From positions 1 through 20,532 of the forward strand of contig NZ_CALGNQ010000045.1 of NCBI RefSeq assembly GCF_937958535.1: a stretch of 20,532 nt of DNA, written 5' to 3'. Every line of letters begins with the position of its first letter. The stretch's first letter is position 1. This DNA is from an uncultured Georgenia sp. Its GTDB lineage: Bacteria; Actinomycetota; Actinomycetes; Actinomycetales; Actinomycetaceae. The translations under genes were made by a program, and so were the position numbers. The notes below the pieces were generated by a model that did no database searches, had not been told where the DNA came from, and was given only the letters and a program-made list of their open reading frames with translations. Positions 7,786 to 13,570 of this stretch are shown here, in pieces.

Positions 7786-8356
7786 GCAGACCCTCCAGTG
7801 GTGGCGGCGCCCGGCGGTCGTCGCAGCCCTGTGCGTCGCGGCCGCCCTCGCGACCGTCGTGCTCCACGGGTGGCGCACGGACCTGCCCGCCGCGGTGCTG
7901 CTCGCCGTCGTCGGTGTGGTCCTCGCCGTGGAGGACCTCGCCGACCATCGGCTGCCCAACGCGGTGCTGGCACCCACCGCCGTCGCACTCACCCTGCTCC
8001 TCACCTGCGCCGCCCTGGTGACCGGTGCCTGGGCCGACCTCGCCCGTGCCGGGGTGGCCGCGCTGGTGTGCGGGGCCGGGTACCTCGCGCTGGCGCTGCT
8101 GCGGCCCACCGGGCTGGGCATGGGGGACGTCAAGCTCGGGGCGCTGCTCGGCGCCTGGCTGGGCTGGCTCGGCTGGGACGCGGTGGTCACCGGCACGCTC
8201 CTCGGCTTCGTCGCCGGCGGGGTCGTCGGGCTGCTGCTCGTGCTCACCGGCCGGGCGTCCCGCTCGACCGCGATCGCCTTCGGGCCCTGGCTGCTCCTCG
8301 GCGCCGCACTCGCCGGCGTCCTCACCGTGCGCGTCGGGCCGGTGCTCGGGCTGTGA
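7775..8356 (+). CDS. Prepilin peptidase, A24 family (CpaA/TadV type)
   Basis: A 193-residue, strongly hydrophobic protein with about six membrane helices. It carries both aspartates of the A24 peptidases: D54 in VEDLADHRLPN (family pattern D-x6-P-N) and D118 in GMGDVKLGALLG (GxGDxK). It lacks the cytoplasmic N-methyltransferase domain of PilD/TcpJ, so it resembles the small CpaA-type enzymes that process Flp/Tad-like prepilins. The start is GTG 7775 inside the end of aroE, suggesting coupling; no other start precedes the first helix. No pilin or assembly ATPase gene is in the window, so the substrate is unknown. An A24 peptidase between aroE and aroC is, from my knowledge, recurrent in actinobacteria. 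Confidence 0.9.
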   Translation: MAAEQTLQWWRRPAVVAALCVAAALATVVLHGWRTDLPAAVLLAVVGVVLAVEDLADHRLPNAVLAPTAVALTLLLTCAALVTGAWADLARAGVAALVCGAGYLALALLRPTGLGMGDVKLGALLGAWLGWLGWDAVVTGTLLGFVAGGVVGLLLVLTGRASRSTAIAFGPWLLLGAALAGVLTVRVGPVLGL

Positions 8357-8426
8357 CCGGCGCGGTGCCACCCGCCTGCTGGACGCGCCTGCGGTGAGGT
8401 GGGCACGCCGTGGCAGGATGCCAGGC

Positions 8427-9638
8427 ATGCGTTGGTTGACAGCAGGGGAGTCGCACGGCGAGGCCCTCGTCGGGGTTCTCGAGGGCGTACCGGCCGGGGT
8501 GGAGATCACCACCGACGACATCCGCGCCGTGCTCGCCCGGCGGCGCCTCGGCCACGGCCGCGGCGCCCGGATGAAGTTCGAGCAGGACGAGGTCCGGCTC
8601 CTCGGGGGGGTCCGGCACGGTCGCACCATGGGTGGGCCGGTCGCCGTCGAGATCGGCAACACCGAGTGGCCCAAGTGGCAGACCGTCATGTCCCCCGACC
8701 CGGTCGACCCCAGCCTGCTCGAGGTGGACGCCGGCACCGGTGACCACCGCGAGCTGGCCCGCAACAAGCCGCTCACCCGGCCCCGCCCGGGACACGCCGA
8801 CCTCGTCGGGATGACGAAGTACGCGCTGGACGACGCCCGCCCGGTGCTCGAGCGGGCCAGCGCCCGGGAGACCGCCACCCGTGTCGCCCTCGGCGCCGTC
8901 GCCGCCGCCGTCCTCGAGCAGGTCGCCGGGGTGCGGCTGGTCTCCCACGTCGTCGCGGTCGGCCCGGTCGAGGTGCCCGACGACGCCCCGGCCCCCGGGC
9001 CGGAGGACGTCGCCGGCCTCGACGCCGACCCCATCCGCTGCTTCCACCCCGAGACGTCGGCGGCGATGGTGGCCGAGATCGACGCCTGCCGGAAGGACGG
9101 CGACACCCTCGGCGGGGTCGTCGAGGTGCTCGCCTACGGCATGCCCCCGGGCCTGGGCACCTTCGTCCACGGCGACCGCAAGCTCGACGCCCGGCTCGCC
9201 GGCGCCGTCATGGGCATCCAGGCGGTCAAGGGCGTGGAGATCGGTGACGGTTTCCGCACCGCCCGGCGCCGTGGCTCCGTCGCGCACGACGAGATCGTCC
9301 GCGACACCGACGGCCTGCGCCGGGTGACCAACCGCGCCGGCGGTGTCGAGGGCGGTATGAGCAACGGTGAGGTGCTCCGGGTGCGCGCCGCGTTCAAGCC
9401 GATCTCCACCGTGCCGCGGGCGCTGCAGACCATCGACGTCACCACCGGTGAGGCCGCGACCGCGATCCACCAGCGCTCCGACGTCTGCGCCGTGGCCCCG
9501 GGCGCCGTCGTGGCCGAGGCGATGGTCGCGCTCGTCCTCGCCGACGCGCTGCTGGAGAAGACCGGGGGCGACTCGGTCGCCGAGTGCGCCCGCAACCTTG
9601 CCGCCTACCTCGCCGCGGTTCCCGAGGCCATGCGATGA
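8427..9638 (+). CDS. aroC: Chorismate synthase
   Basis: Converts EPSP to chorismate using reduced FMN. The 403-residue product has the signature N-terminus MRWLTAGESHGEALVG, the RRxxGHGRGxRM segment (RRRLGHGRGARM), a central RPGHADL motif, and the C-terminal signatures GGVEGGMSNGE and IHQRSDVCAV. I chose ATG 8427; an in-frame ATG at 8418 would add only MPG. GGCAGG at 8412-8417 lies 9 nt upstream of 8427 but abuts 8418, favouring the former. The same bases include CAGGAT, a weak -10 that would make the transcript leaderless. The stop overlaps the aroK start (ATGA). Confidence 0.97.
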   Translation: MRWLTAGESHGEALVGVLEGVPAGVEITTDDIRAVLARRRLGHGRGARMKFEQDEVRLLGGVRHGRTMGGPVAVEIGNTEWPKWQTVMSPDPVDPSLLEVDAGTGDHRELARNKPLTRPRPGHADLVGMTKYALDDARPVLERASARETATRVALGAVAAAVLEQVAGVRLVSHVVAVGPVEVPDDAPAPGPEDVAGLDADPIRCFHPETSAAMVAEIDACRKDGDTLGGVVEVLAYGMPPGLGTFVHGDRKLDARLAGAVMGIQAVKGVEIGDGFRTARRRGSVAHDEIVRDTDGLRRVTNRAGGVEGGMSNGEVLRVRAAFKPISTVPRALQTIDVTTGEAATAIHQRSDVCAVAPGAVVAEAMVALVLADALLEKTGGDSVAECARNLAAYLAAVPEAMR

Positions 9639-10180
9639 GCGCCGCCGCGCTGCGTGCCCGGGTGGTCCTGGTCGGGCCACCCGGTGCCGGCAAGACCACC
9701 GTCGGCCACGAGCTCGCCCGCACGCTCGGCCTCGAGCTGCGCGACACCGACGAGGACGTCGAGCGCACCGAGGGCCGCTCGATCAGCGACATCTTCATCG
9801 AGGACGGGGAGCCCTACTTCCGCCGCCTCGAGCGGGACGCCGTCGGGCGCGCCCTGGCGGAGCACGACGGCGTCGTCGCCCTGGGCGGTGGTGCCGTCGA
9901 GGACCCGCAGACCCGCCAGACCCTCCTTCGCGTGCCGGTCGTCTACCTCGAGGTCTCGATGGCCAAGGCGCTGCCGCGCGTCGGCCTCTCCGGCGCGCGC
10001 CCGCTCCTCGTCGAGAGCCCCCGCCGACGCTGGAAGGCGCTGCTCGACGCCCGTCGGCCGCTGTACGAGGAGGTCGCCGGGCTCGTGGTGAACACCGACT
10101 CCGAGCCGGTGCCCAGGCTCGCCACCCTCATCGCCGAGGCCCTCGAGCGGGGCGAGCTGCGCCCGAAGGTGACGGCATGA
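9635..10180 (+). CDS. aroK: Shikimate kinase
   Basis: Phosphorylates the 3-hydroxyl of shikimate with ATP. The 181-residue P-loop kinase shows Walker A GPPGAGKTT (14-22), D39 in DTDEDVE (shikimate and Mg site), R63 in PYFRRLE, the GGG of the Walker B region at 84-86, and the lid arginine R122 (GARPLL). All key residues of the family are present. The ATG at 9635 overlaps the aroC stop, and its own stop overlaps the aroB ATG, so aroC-aroK-aroB are translationally linked. Length is normal. Confidence 0.96.
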   Translation: MSAAALRARVVLVGPPGAGKTTVGHELARTLGLELRDTDEDVERTEGRSISDIFIEDGEPYFRRLERDAVGRALAEHDGVVALGGGAVEDPQTRQTLLRVPVVYLEVSMAKALPRVGLSGARPLLVESPRRRWKALLDARRPLYEEVAGLVVNTDSEPVPRLATLIAEALERGELRPKVTA

Positions 10181-11253
10181 TCGCGGCCCGGGTCCCGGTC
10201 CGGGCCGAGCACGACTACGAGGTGCTCATCGGACGCGGGCTGGAGGCGGAGGTCACCACCGCGGTGGGCAGCGAGCCGCGGCGGGTGCTGCTCGTGCACC
10301 AACGGCCGCTGGCGGAGCGGGCCGCCCGGCTCCGCACCGCGCTGGCCGACGCCGGGCACGAGGTCCTCCTCGCCGAGGTCCCCGACGGGGAGGAGGCGAA
10401 GACCGCCGCCGTCCTCACCGACCTGTGGTCCCGGCTCGGGCGGGCCGCGTTCACCCGTCAGGACCTCGTCGTCGGCCTCGGCGGCGGAGCCGTCACCGAC
10501 CTCGCCGGGTTCGTCGCCGCCTCCTGGCTGCGCGGGGTGGCCGTCGTCCAGATCCCCACCACCCTGCTCGGCATGGTCGACGCCGCGGTCGGGGGCAAGA
10601 CCGCGATCAACACGCCCGAGGGGAAGAACCTCGTCGGTGCCTTCCACTCCCCGCGCGCCGTGGTGTGCGACCTCGACACCCTGGCCACCCTCCCGCCGGA
10701 CGACCACGCCGCCGGCCTGGCCGAGGTGGTGAAGTGCGGGTTCATCGCCGACGGGCGCATCCTCGAGCTCGTCGAGGCCGACGGGGGAGCGGCCGCGCGC
10801 GACCCCGGCTCACCGGTGGTCACCGAGCTGGTCCGCCGCGCCGTCGCCGTCAAGGCCGAGGTGGTGTCCGCCGACCTGCGGGAGGCAGGGCGCCGGGAGT
10901 TCCTCAACTACGGCCACACCCTGGGGCACGCGATCGAGCTGTGCGAGGACTTCCGCTGGAAGCACGGGCACGCCGTCTCGGTGGGGATGGTCTTCGCCGC
11001 CGAGCTCGCCCGCGCCGCGGGTCGCCTCGGGGACGACGACGTGGAGCGCCACCGCGCGGTGCTCACCGCGCTCGGGCTGCCGGTGACGTACCGCCAGGAC
11101 CGCTGGCCGCAGCTGCTCCAGGCCATGGGCCGGGACAAGAAGACCCGCGGCGCCACGCTGCGCTTCGTGGTCCTCGACGGCATCGGCCGCCCCGGCCGAC
11201 TCGAGGGCCCCGCGCCCGGCCTGCTGGAGCAGGCCTACGCGGCCATCGCCTGA
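10177..11253 (+). CDS. aroB: 3-dehydroquinate synthase
   Basis: Cyclises DAHP to 3-dehydroquinate in a NAD- and metal-dependent reaction. The 358-residue product has the NAD loop GGGAVTDLAGF, the segment PTTLLGMVDAAVGGKTAIN, and the metal ligands E183 (AEVVKCG), H247 (LNYGHTLGH) and H263 (KHGHAVSVGM). It begins at ATG 10177, overlapping the aroK stop by four bases, and ends 78 bp before a new promoter. The next pathway gene, a dehydroquinase, is not adjacent. Complete. Confidence 0.97.
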   Translation: MIAARVPVRAEHDYEVLIGRGLEAEVTTAVGSEPRRVLLVHQRPLAERAARLRTALADAGHEVLLAEVPDGEEAKTAAVLTDLWSRLGRAAFTRQDLVVGLGGGAVTDLAGFVAASWLRGVAVVQIPTTLLGMVDAAVGGKTAINTPEGKNLVGAFHSPRAVVCDLDTLATLPPDDHAAGLAEVVKCGFIADGRILELVEADGGAAARDPGSPVVTELVRRAVAVKAEVVSADLREAGRREFLNYGHTLGHAIELCEDFRWKHGHAVSVGMVFAAELARAAGRLGDDDVERHRAVLTALGLPVTYRQDRWPQLLQAMGRDKKTRGATLRFVVLDGIGRPGRLEGPAPGLLEQAYAAIA

Positions 11254-11293
11254 GCGCGCGCCGACGAATCCGACGGCGTGCGGCAAGGGTGGG

Positions 11294-11317
11294 GCCTTGA
11301 TGGTCGTGGATCAAGGC
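11294..11317 (+). promoter_or_regulatory. Perfect 8-bp inverted repeat, candidate operator
   Basis: GCCTTGAT and ATCAAGGC (11294-11301 and 11310-11317) form a perfect inverted repeat around 8 bp. It covers the -35 and most of the spacer of the promoter described next, and ends just before the -10. That placement suits a repressor site; the HTH-bearing product of the following gene is an obvious but unproven candidate. It could instead be a short aroB terminator, but no T-run follows. Confidence 0.5.
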
Positions 11318-11325
11318 GTTAGGCT
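11297..11325 (+). promoter_or_regulatory. Promoter of the SatD-like gene, probably leaderless
   Basis: TTGATG (11297-11302), a 17-bp spacer and TAGGCT (11320-11325) make a good sigma-70-type promoter. Only six bases separate the -10 from the ATG at 11332, so transcription should begin at or next to the start codon. No Shine-Dalgarno is present, which agrees with leaderless translation, common in actinobacteria. Confidence 0.7.
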
Positions 11326-11331
11326 TGAGCA

Positions 11332-11943
11332 ATGTTCGTCGTGACGGTGGACCAGAAGGGCAGCCGGAGCCGCGGTGACGCCGTGCCGGCCCTGCTCGAC
11401 GCCGTCGCGGCATGGCGGAGCGGGCAGGACGTCGACCCGTTCGTGCTGCCCCTGCAGCGCACGGTGGGGGACGAGGTCCAGGGCGTGCTCGCCGACGCCC
11501 GGGCCGTCGTCGGGCTCGCCCTGCTCCTCCAGCGTCTCGGCGGCTGGAGCGTGGGGATCGGCGCCGGGCCGGTGCACGAGCCGCTGGCCGAGACCGCCCC
11601 GGCGAGCGCGGGGGAGGCCTTCGTGCTGGCCCGCACCGCGGTCGAACGGGCGCGCGGCCGGACGGGGAGCGTCCCGCTCGCCGTCGCAGGGGCCGACGCG
11701 GACGCCGCCGACCAGGCCGAGGCGCTGCTCCAGCTGCTCGCCGCGGTCGTGCGGCGGCGCACCGCCGCCGGCTGGGAGGTGGTCGACCTCATGGCCGAGG
11801 TCGCCACCCAGCGGGAGGCCGCCGAGCGGCTGGGGATCACCGCCCAGGCGGTGAGCCAGCGGCTCGACACGGCGCTGTGGCACGAGGAGCAGCGGCTGCA
11901 CCCCCTCGCGGCGCGGCTGCTGCGGGAGGCGGAGGCAGGATGA
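11332..11943 (+). CDS. SatD-like protein with C-terminal helix-turn-helix
   Basis: A 203-residue soluble protein. The N-terminal part resembles the SatD family (named from the Streptococcus mutans sat acid-tolerance locus; molecular function unknown). It has an initial strand ending VTVDQKGSR (D7) and, forty residues on, TVGDEVQGVL (D47-E48); SatD proteins have a comparable GD..SR and GDEFQ pair. A helix then WSVGIGAGPVHEP follows. The C-terminus carries a clear helix-turn-helix (about 160-180: QREAAERLGITAQAVSQRL). The gene has its own apparently leaderless promoter with an inverted repeat, and overlaps a membrane-protein gene by ATGA. The spaced acidic motifs recall palm-fold nucleotidyl cyclases, but that is my inference. 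The family match is from memory. Confidence 0.7.
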   Translation: MFVVTVDQKGSRSRGDAVPALLDAVAAWRSGQDVDPFVLPLQRTVGDEVQGVLADARAVVGLALLLQRLGGWSVGIGAGPVHEPLAETAPASAGEAFVLARTAVERARGRTGSVPLAVAGADADAADQAEALLQLLAAVVRRRTAAGWEVVDLMAEVATQREAAERLGITAQAVSQRLDTALWHEEQRLHPLAARLLREAEAG

Positions 11944-12311
11944 CCTGGGCAGCGGTCGGTGTCGTGGCGGGGGCGCTGGCGCTCTCGGTGCTCCTGGGGC
12001 GGGTGGTCACGGTCCTCGTGCTGCGCCGGGTGGAGTCCGAGCCACCGGGGAACGGCGTGCTCCGTGGCGGCGCGTGGATCGGCATGCTCGAGCGGGCCGC
12101 GATCACCGGCGCCGTCCTGGCCGGTTTCCCGGAGGGGATCGCCGTCGTGCTGGCCGTCAAGGGGCTGGGGCGCTACCCCGAGCTGCGGGAGAGCCACCCC
12201 GACCGGCGCAGCCCCGCCGCGGAGCGGTTCATCATCGGTACGCTCATCTCCTACACGTGGGCGGGCGGGTGTGCCCTGCTGGGTGTCTGGGCGCTGCACG
12301 CGTTAGGCTGA
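11940..12311 (+). CDS. Three-helix membrane protein paired with the SatD-like gene
   Basis: A 123-residue membrane protein with helices at about 4-27, 49-73 and 97-120, and a basic loop (74-94) between the second and third. Conserved-looking charged residues flank the helices: E51-R52 (GMLERAA), K74 and R78 (AVKGLGRY) and E95 (AERFIIGTLISY). This resembles what I recall as the C-terminal membrane part of DUF3307 proteins, which often neighbour satD genes, but the N-terminal DUF3307 domain is absent. The ATG overlaps the preceding stop (ATGA), so the two are probably made together. The function is unknown; partner or target of the SatD-like protein is the simplest reading. The efp promoter -10 lies in its last codons. 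Confidence 0.7.
   Translation: MTWAAVGVVAGALALSVLLGRVVTVLVLRRVESEPPGNGVLRGGAWIGMLERAAITGAVLAGFPEGIAVVLAVKGLGRYPELRESHPDRRSPAAERFIIGTLISYTWAGGCALLGVWALHALG
12304..12309 (+). promoter_or_regulatory. Probable -10 of the efp promoter
   Basis: TAGGCT, the same hexamer as at 11320-11325 and 19685-19690, overlaps the end of the membrane-protein gene. A start near 12316 would leave a leader of about 31 nt containing the efp Shine-Dalgarno. The -35 region is poor (GGGTGT-like around 12281). Confidence 0.45.
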
Positions 12312-12346
12312 CTGGCGCTCATTCCCCGACACGCAAGGACTTCTCA

Positions 12347-12910
12347 GTGGCAACCACGAACGACCTGAAGAACGGCATGGTGCTCGTCATCGACGGGCAG
12401 CTCTGGTCCGTCGTCGAGTTCCTCCACGTCAAGCCCGGCAAGGGCCCCGCCTTCGTGCGGACCAAGCTGAAGAACGTGCTGTCCGGCAAGATCGTGGACA
12501 AGACCTTCAACGCCGGTGTCAAGGTCGAGACGGCCACCGTGGACCGCCGGGAGATGCAGTACCTCTACCAGGACGGCGCCGACTACGTGTTCATGGACAC
12601 GAGCACCTACGACCAGCTCACCGTGGGTGGGGACGTCGTCGGGGACGCGGCCAACTTCCTCCTCGAGGGCCAGAACGCCACCGTCGCCATGCACGAGGGC
12701 CAGGTCCTCTACATCGAGCTGCCGGCGTCGGTCGTCCTGGAGATCACCTACACCGAGCCCGGTCTGCAGGGCGACCGCTCCTCGGCCGGCACGAAGCCCG
12801 CCACGGTGGAGACCGGGTACGAGATCCAGGTGCCGCTCTTCCTCGAGACGGGGACGAAGGTCAAGGTGGACACCCGCACCGGGGAGTACCTCGGCCGCGC
12901 GAACGACTGA
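12347..12910 (+). CDS. efp: Translation elongation factor P
   Basis: EF-P enters the ribosomal E site and relieves stalling at consecutive prolines. The 187-residue product has the three-domain length and motifs: the N-terminal loop HVKPGKGPAFVRTKLKN with the tip lysine K32, then GDVVGDAANFLLEGQ, and the C-terminal EP signature ending TGEYLGRA. The loop reads PGKGP, the palindromic form reported for an actinobacterial EF-P subfamily working with unmodified lysine; no modifying enzyme is nearby. The start is GTG 12347, with AAGGA at 12335-12339. The stop shares a base with the nusB ATG (TGATG), so efp and nusB are coupled. Confidence 0.97.
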   Translation: MATTNDLKNGMVLVIDGQLWSVVEFLHVKPGKGPAFVRTKLKNVLSGKIVDKTFNAGVKVETATVDRREMQYLYQDGADYVFMDTSTYDQLTVGGDVVGDAANFLLEGQNATVAMHEGQVLYIELPASVVLEITYTEPGLQGDRSSAGTKPATVETGYEIQVPLFLETGTKVKVDTRTGEYLGRAND

Positions 12911-13341
12911 TGGGCGCACGGAGCAAGGCACGCGAACGCGCGGTCTCCGTCCTGTACGAGGCCGACCAGCGCGCACTGGCGGGGCTGGACGTCGAGCTGC
13001 GCGAGCTGCTCGCCGAGCGGCTGGAGCGCACCACGGCCCAGACGGCCCTGCCGCAGTACGCCGTCGAGATCGTCGAGGGGGTCGCCGACCACGCCGCCGA
13101 GATCGACGAGCTCATCACCACCTACGCCCAGGACTGGACGCTGCCGCGGATGCCCGCGGTGGACCGCGCCATCCTGCGGCTGGGGGTGTGGGAGCTCATG
13201 TACAACGACGACGTGCCGGGCCCCGTCGCCGTGGACGAGGCGGTGGCGCTGGCCACCAAGCTCTCGACCGACGAGTCGCCGCGCTTCGTCAACGGCCTGC
13301 TCGGCCGCATCCTCGAGCTCGAGGCGGGCGGACGGGACTGA
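12910..13341 (+). CDS. nusB: Transcription antitermination factor NusB
   Basis: NusB binds boxA RNA with NusE (S10) in rRNA antitermination. The 143-residue all-helical product has the family N-terminus ARSKARERAVSVLYEAD and the conserved C-terminal segments RMPAVDRAILRLGVWELMY, VAVDEAVALATKLS and SPRFVNGLLGRIL. It begins at ATG 12910 within the efp stop and is followed 11 bp later by a strong terminator, ending the efp-nusB unit. Confidence 0.97.
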   Translation: MGARSKARERAVSVLYEADQRALAGLDVELRELLAERLERTTAQTALPQYAVEIVEGVADHAAEIDELITTYAQDWTLPRMPAVDRAILRLGVWELMYNDDVPGPVAVDEAVALATKLSTDESPRFVNGLLGRILELEAGGRD

Positions 13342-13352
13342 CCTCCTGCCAC

Positions 13353-13380
13353 GGGGCGGCACCCAGGCGGGTGCCGCCCC
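13353..13380 (+). terminator. Terminator after nusB
   Basis: A perfect 12-bp stem (13353-13364 with 13369-13380, GGGGCGGCACCC and its complement) closes a 4-nt AGGC loop, 11 bp after the nusB stop. The bases after it (TCGTCGTCCC) are only moderately T-rich. The stem alone is strong enough for a confident call. Confidence 0.85.
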
Positions 13381-13451
13381 TCGTCGTCCCTGCAGCCGGA
13401 CGACCGCGGCCACGCCTGACCCGTCCGCCGCGTCCAGAATTCAAGACACCT

Positions 13452-13470
13452 GCCCCCGATCGGGGGCTTT
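13452..13470 (+). terminator. Second terminator-like hairpin, with T-tract, upstream of gltB
   Basis: GCCCCC-GATC-GGGGGC (13452-13467) forms a 6-bp stem with a 4-nt loop, followed directly by TTTCGTCTTC. This is the most classical intrinsic terminator in the window. It may back up the nusB terminator or act as an attenuator for transcripts reading toward gltB. The T-tract is part of the left arm of the long inverted repeat described separately. Confidence 0.6.
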
Positions 13471-13561
13471 CGTCTTCACCAGGGGGTCACCGGGGAGTAA
13501 TGTTCCCGCCCACCGGGTCAACGGCGCCCCACCGCTGGTAAAGAACAGGTGAAGACGAAAG
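13467..13561 (+). repeat. Perfect 14-bp inverted repeat spanning the gltB leader
   Basis: CTTTCGTCTTCACC (13467-13480) and GGTGAAGACGAAAG (13548-13561) are exact reverse complements, 67 bp apart. The left arm follows the T-tract hairpin and contains a possible -35; the right arm covers most of the gltB Shine-Dalgarno (AAAGGA, 13558-13563). In RNA the arms would close a 67-nt region holding a smaller hairpin (CGGGGA 13491-13496 with TTCCCG 13503-13508, one G-U pair). Function unproven. Confidence 0.75.
13475..13503 (+). promoter_or_regulatory. Possible gltB promoter
   Basis: TTCACC (13475-13480), a 17-bp spacer and TAATGT (13498-13503) match a -35/-10 pair reasonably. A start near 13510 would leave a leader of about 60 nt that includes only the right arm of the inverted repeat. 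The -35 lies inside the left arm. No better candidate was found in the 229-bp gap. Confidence 0.4.
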
Positions 13562-13570
13562 GACAACCTG

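Noticed and set aside
8365..8406. Pairing of GTGCCACC (8365-8372) with GGTGGGCAC (8398-8406) before aroC, possible terminator or leader stem
   Set aside because: The stem is interrupted by a bulge, the loop is long (25 nt) and no T-tract follows; the region may simply be spacer.
8418..8420. Alternative aroC start at ATG 8418
   Set aside because: It would abut the purine-rich GGCAGG with no spacing; ATG 8427 has suitable spacing and the canonical N-terminus.
13486..13501. GTCAC-N6-GTAAT, resembling half of a GlnR box near the gltB promoter
   Set aside because: The second element matches GAAAC at only three of five positions and no second half-site follows at the right spacing. It is suggestive for a nitrogen gene but too weak to list.
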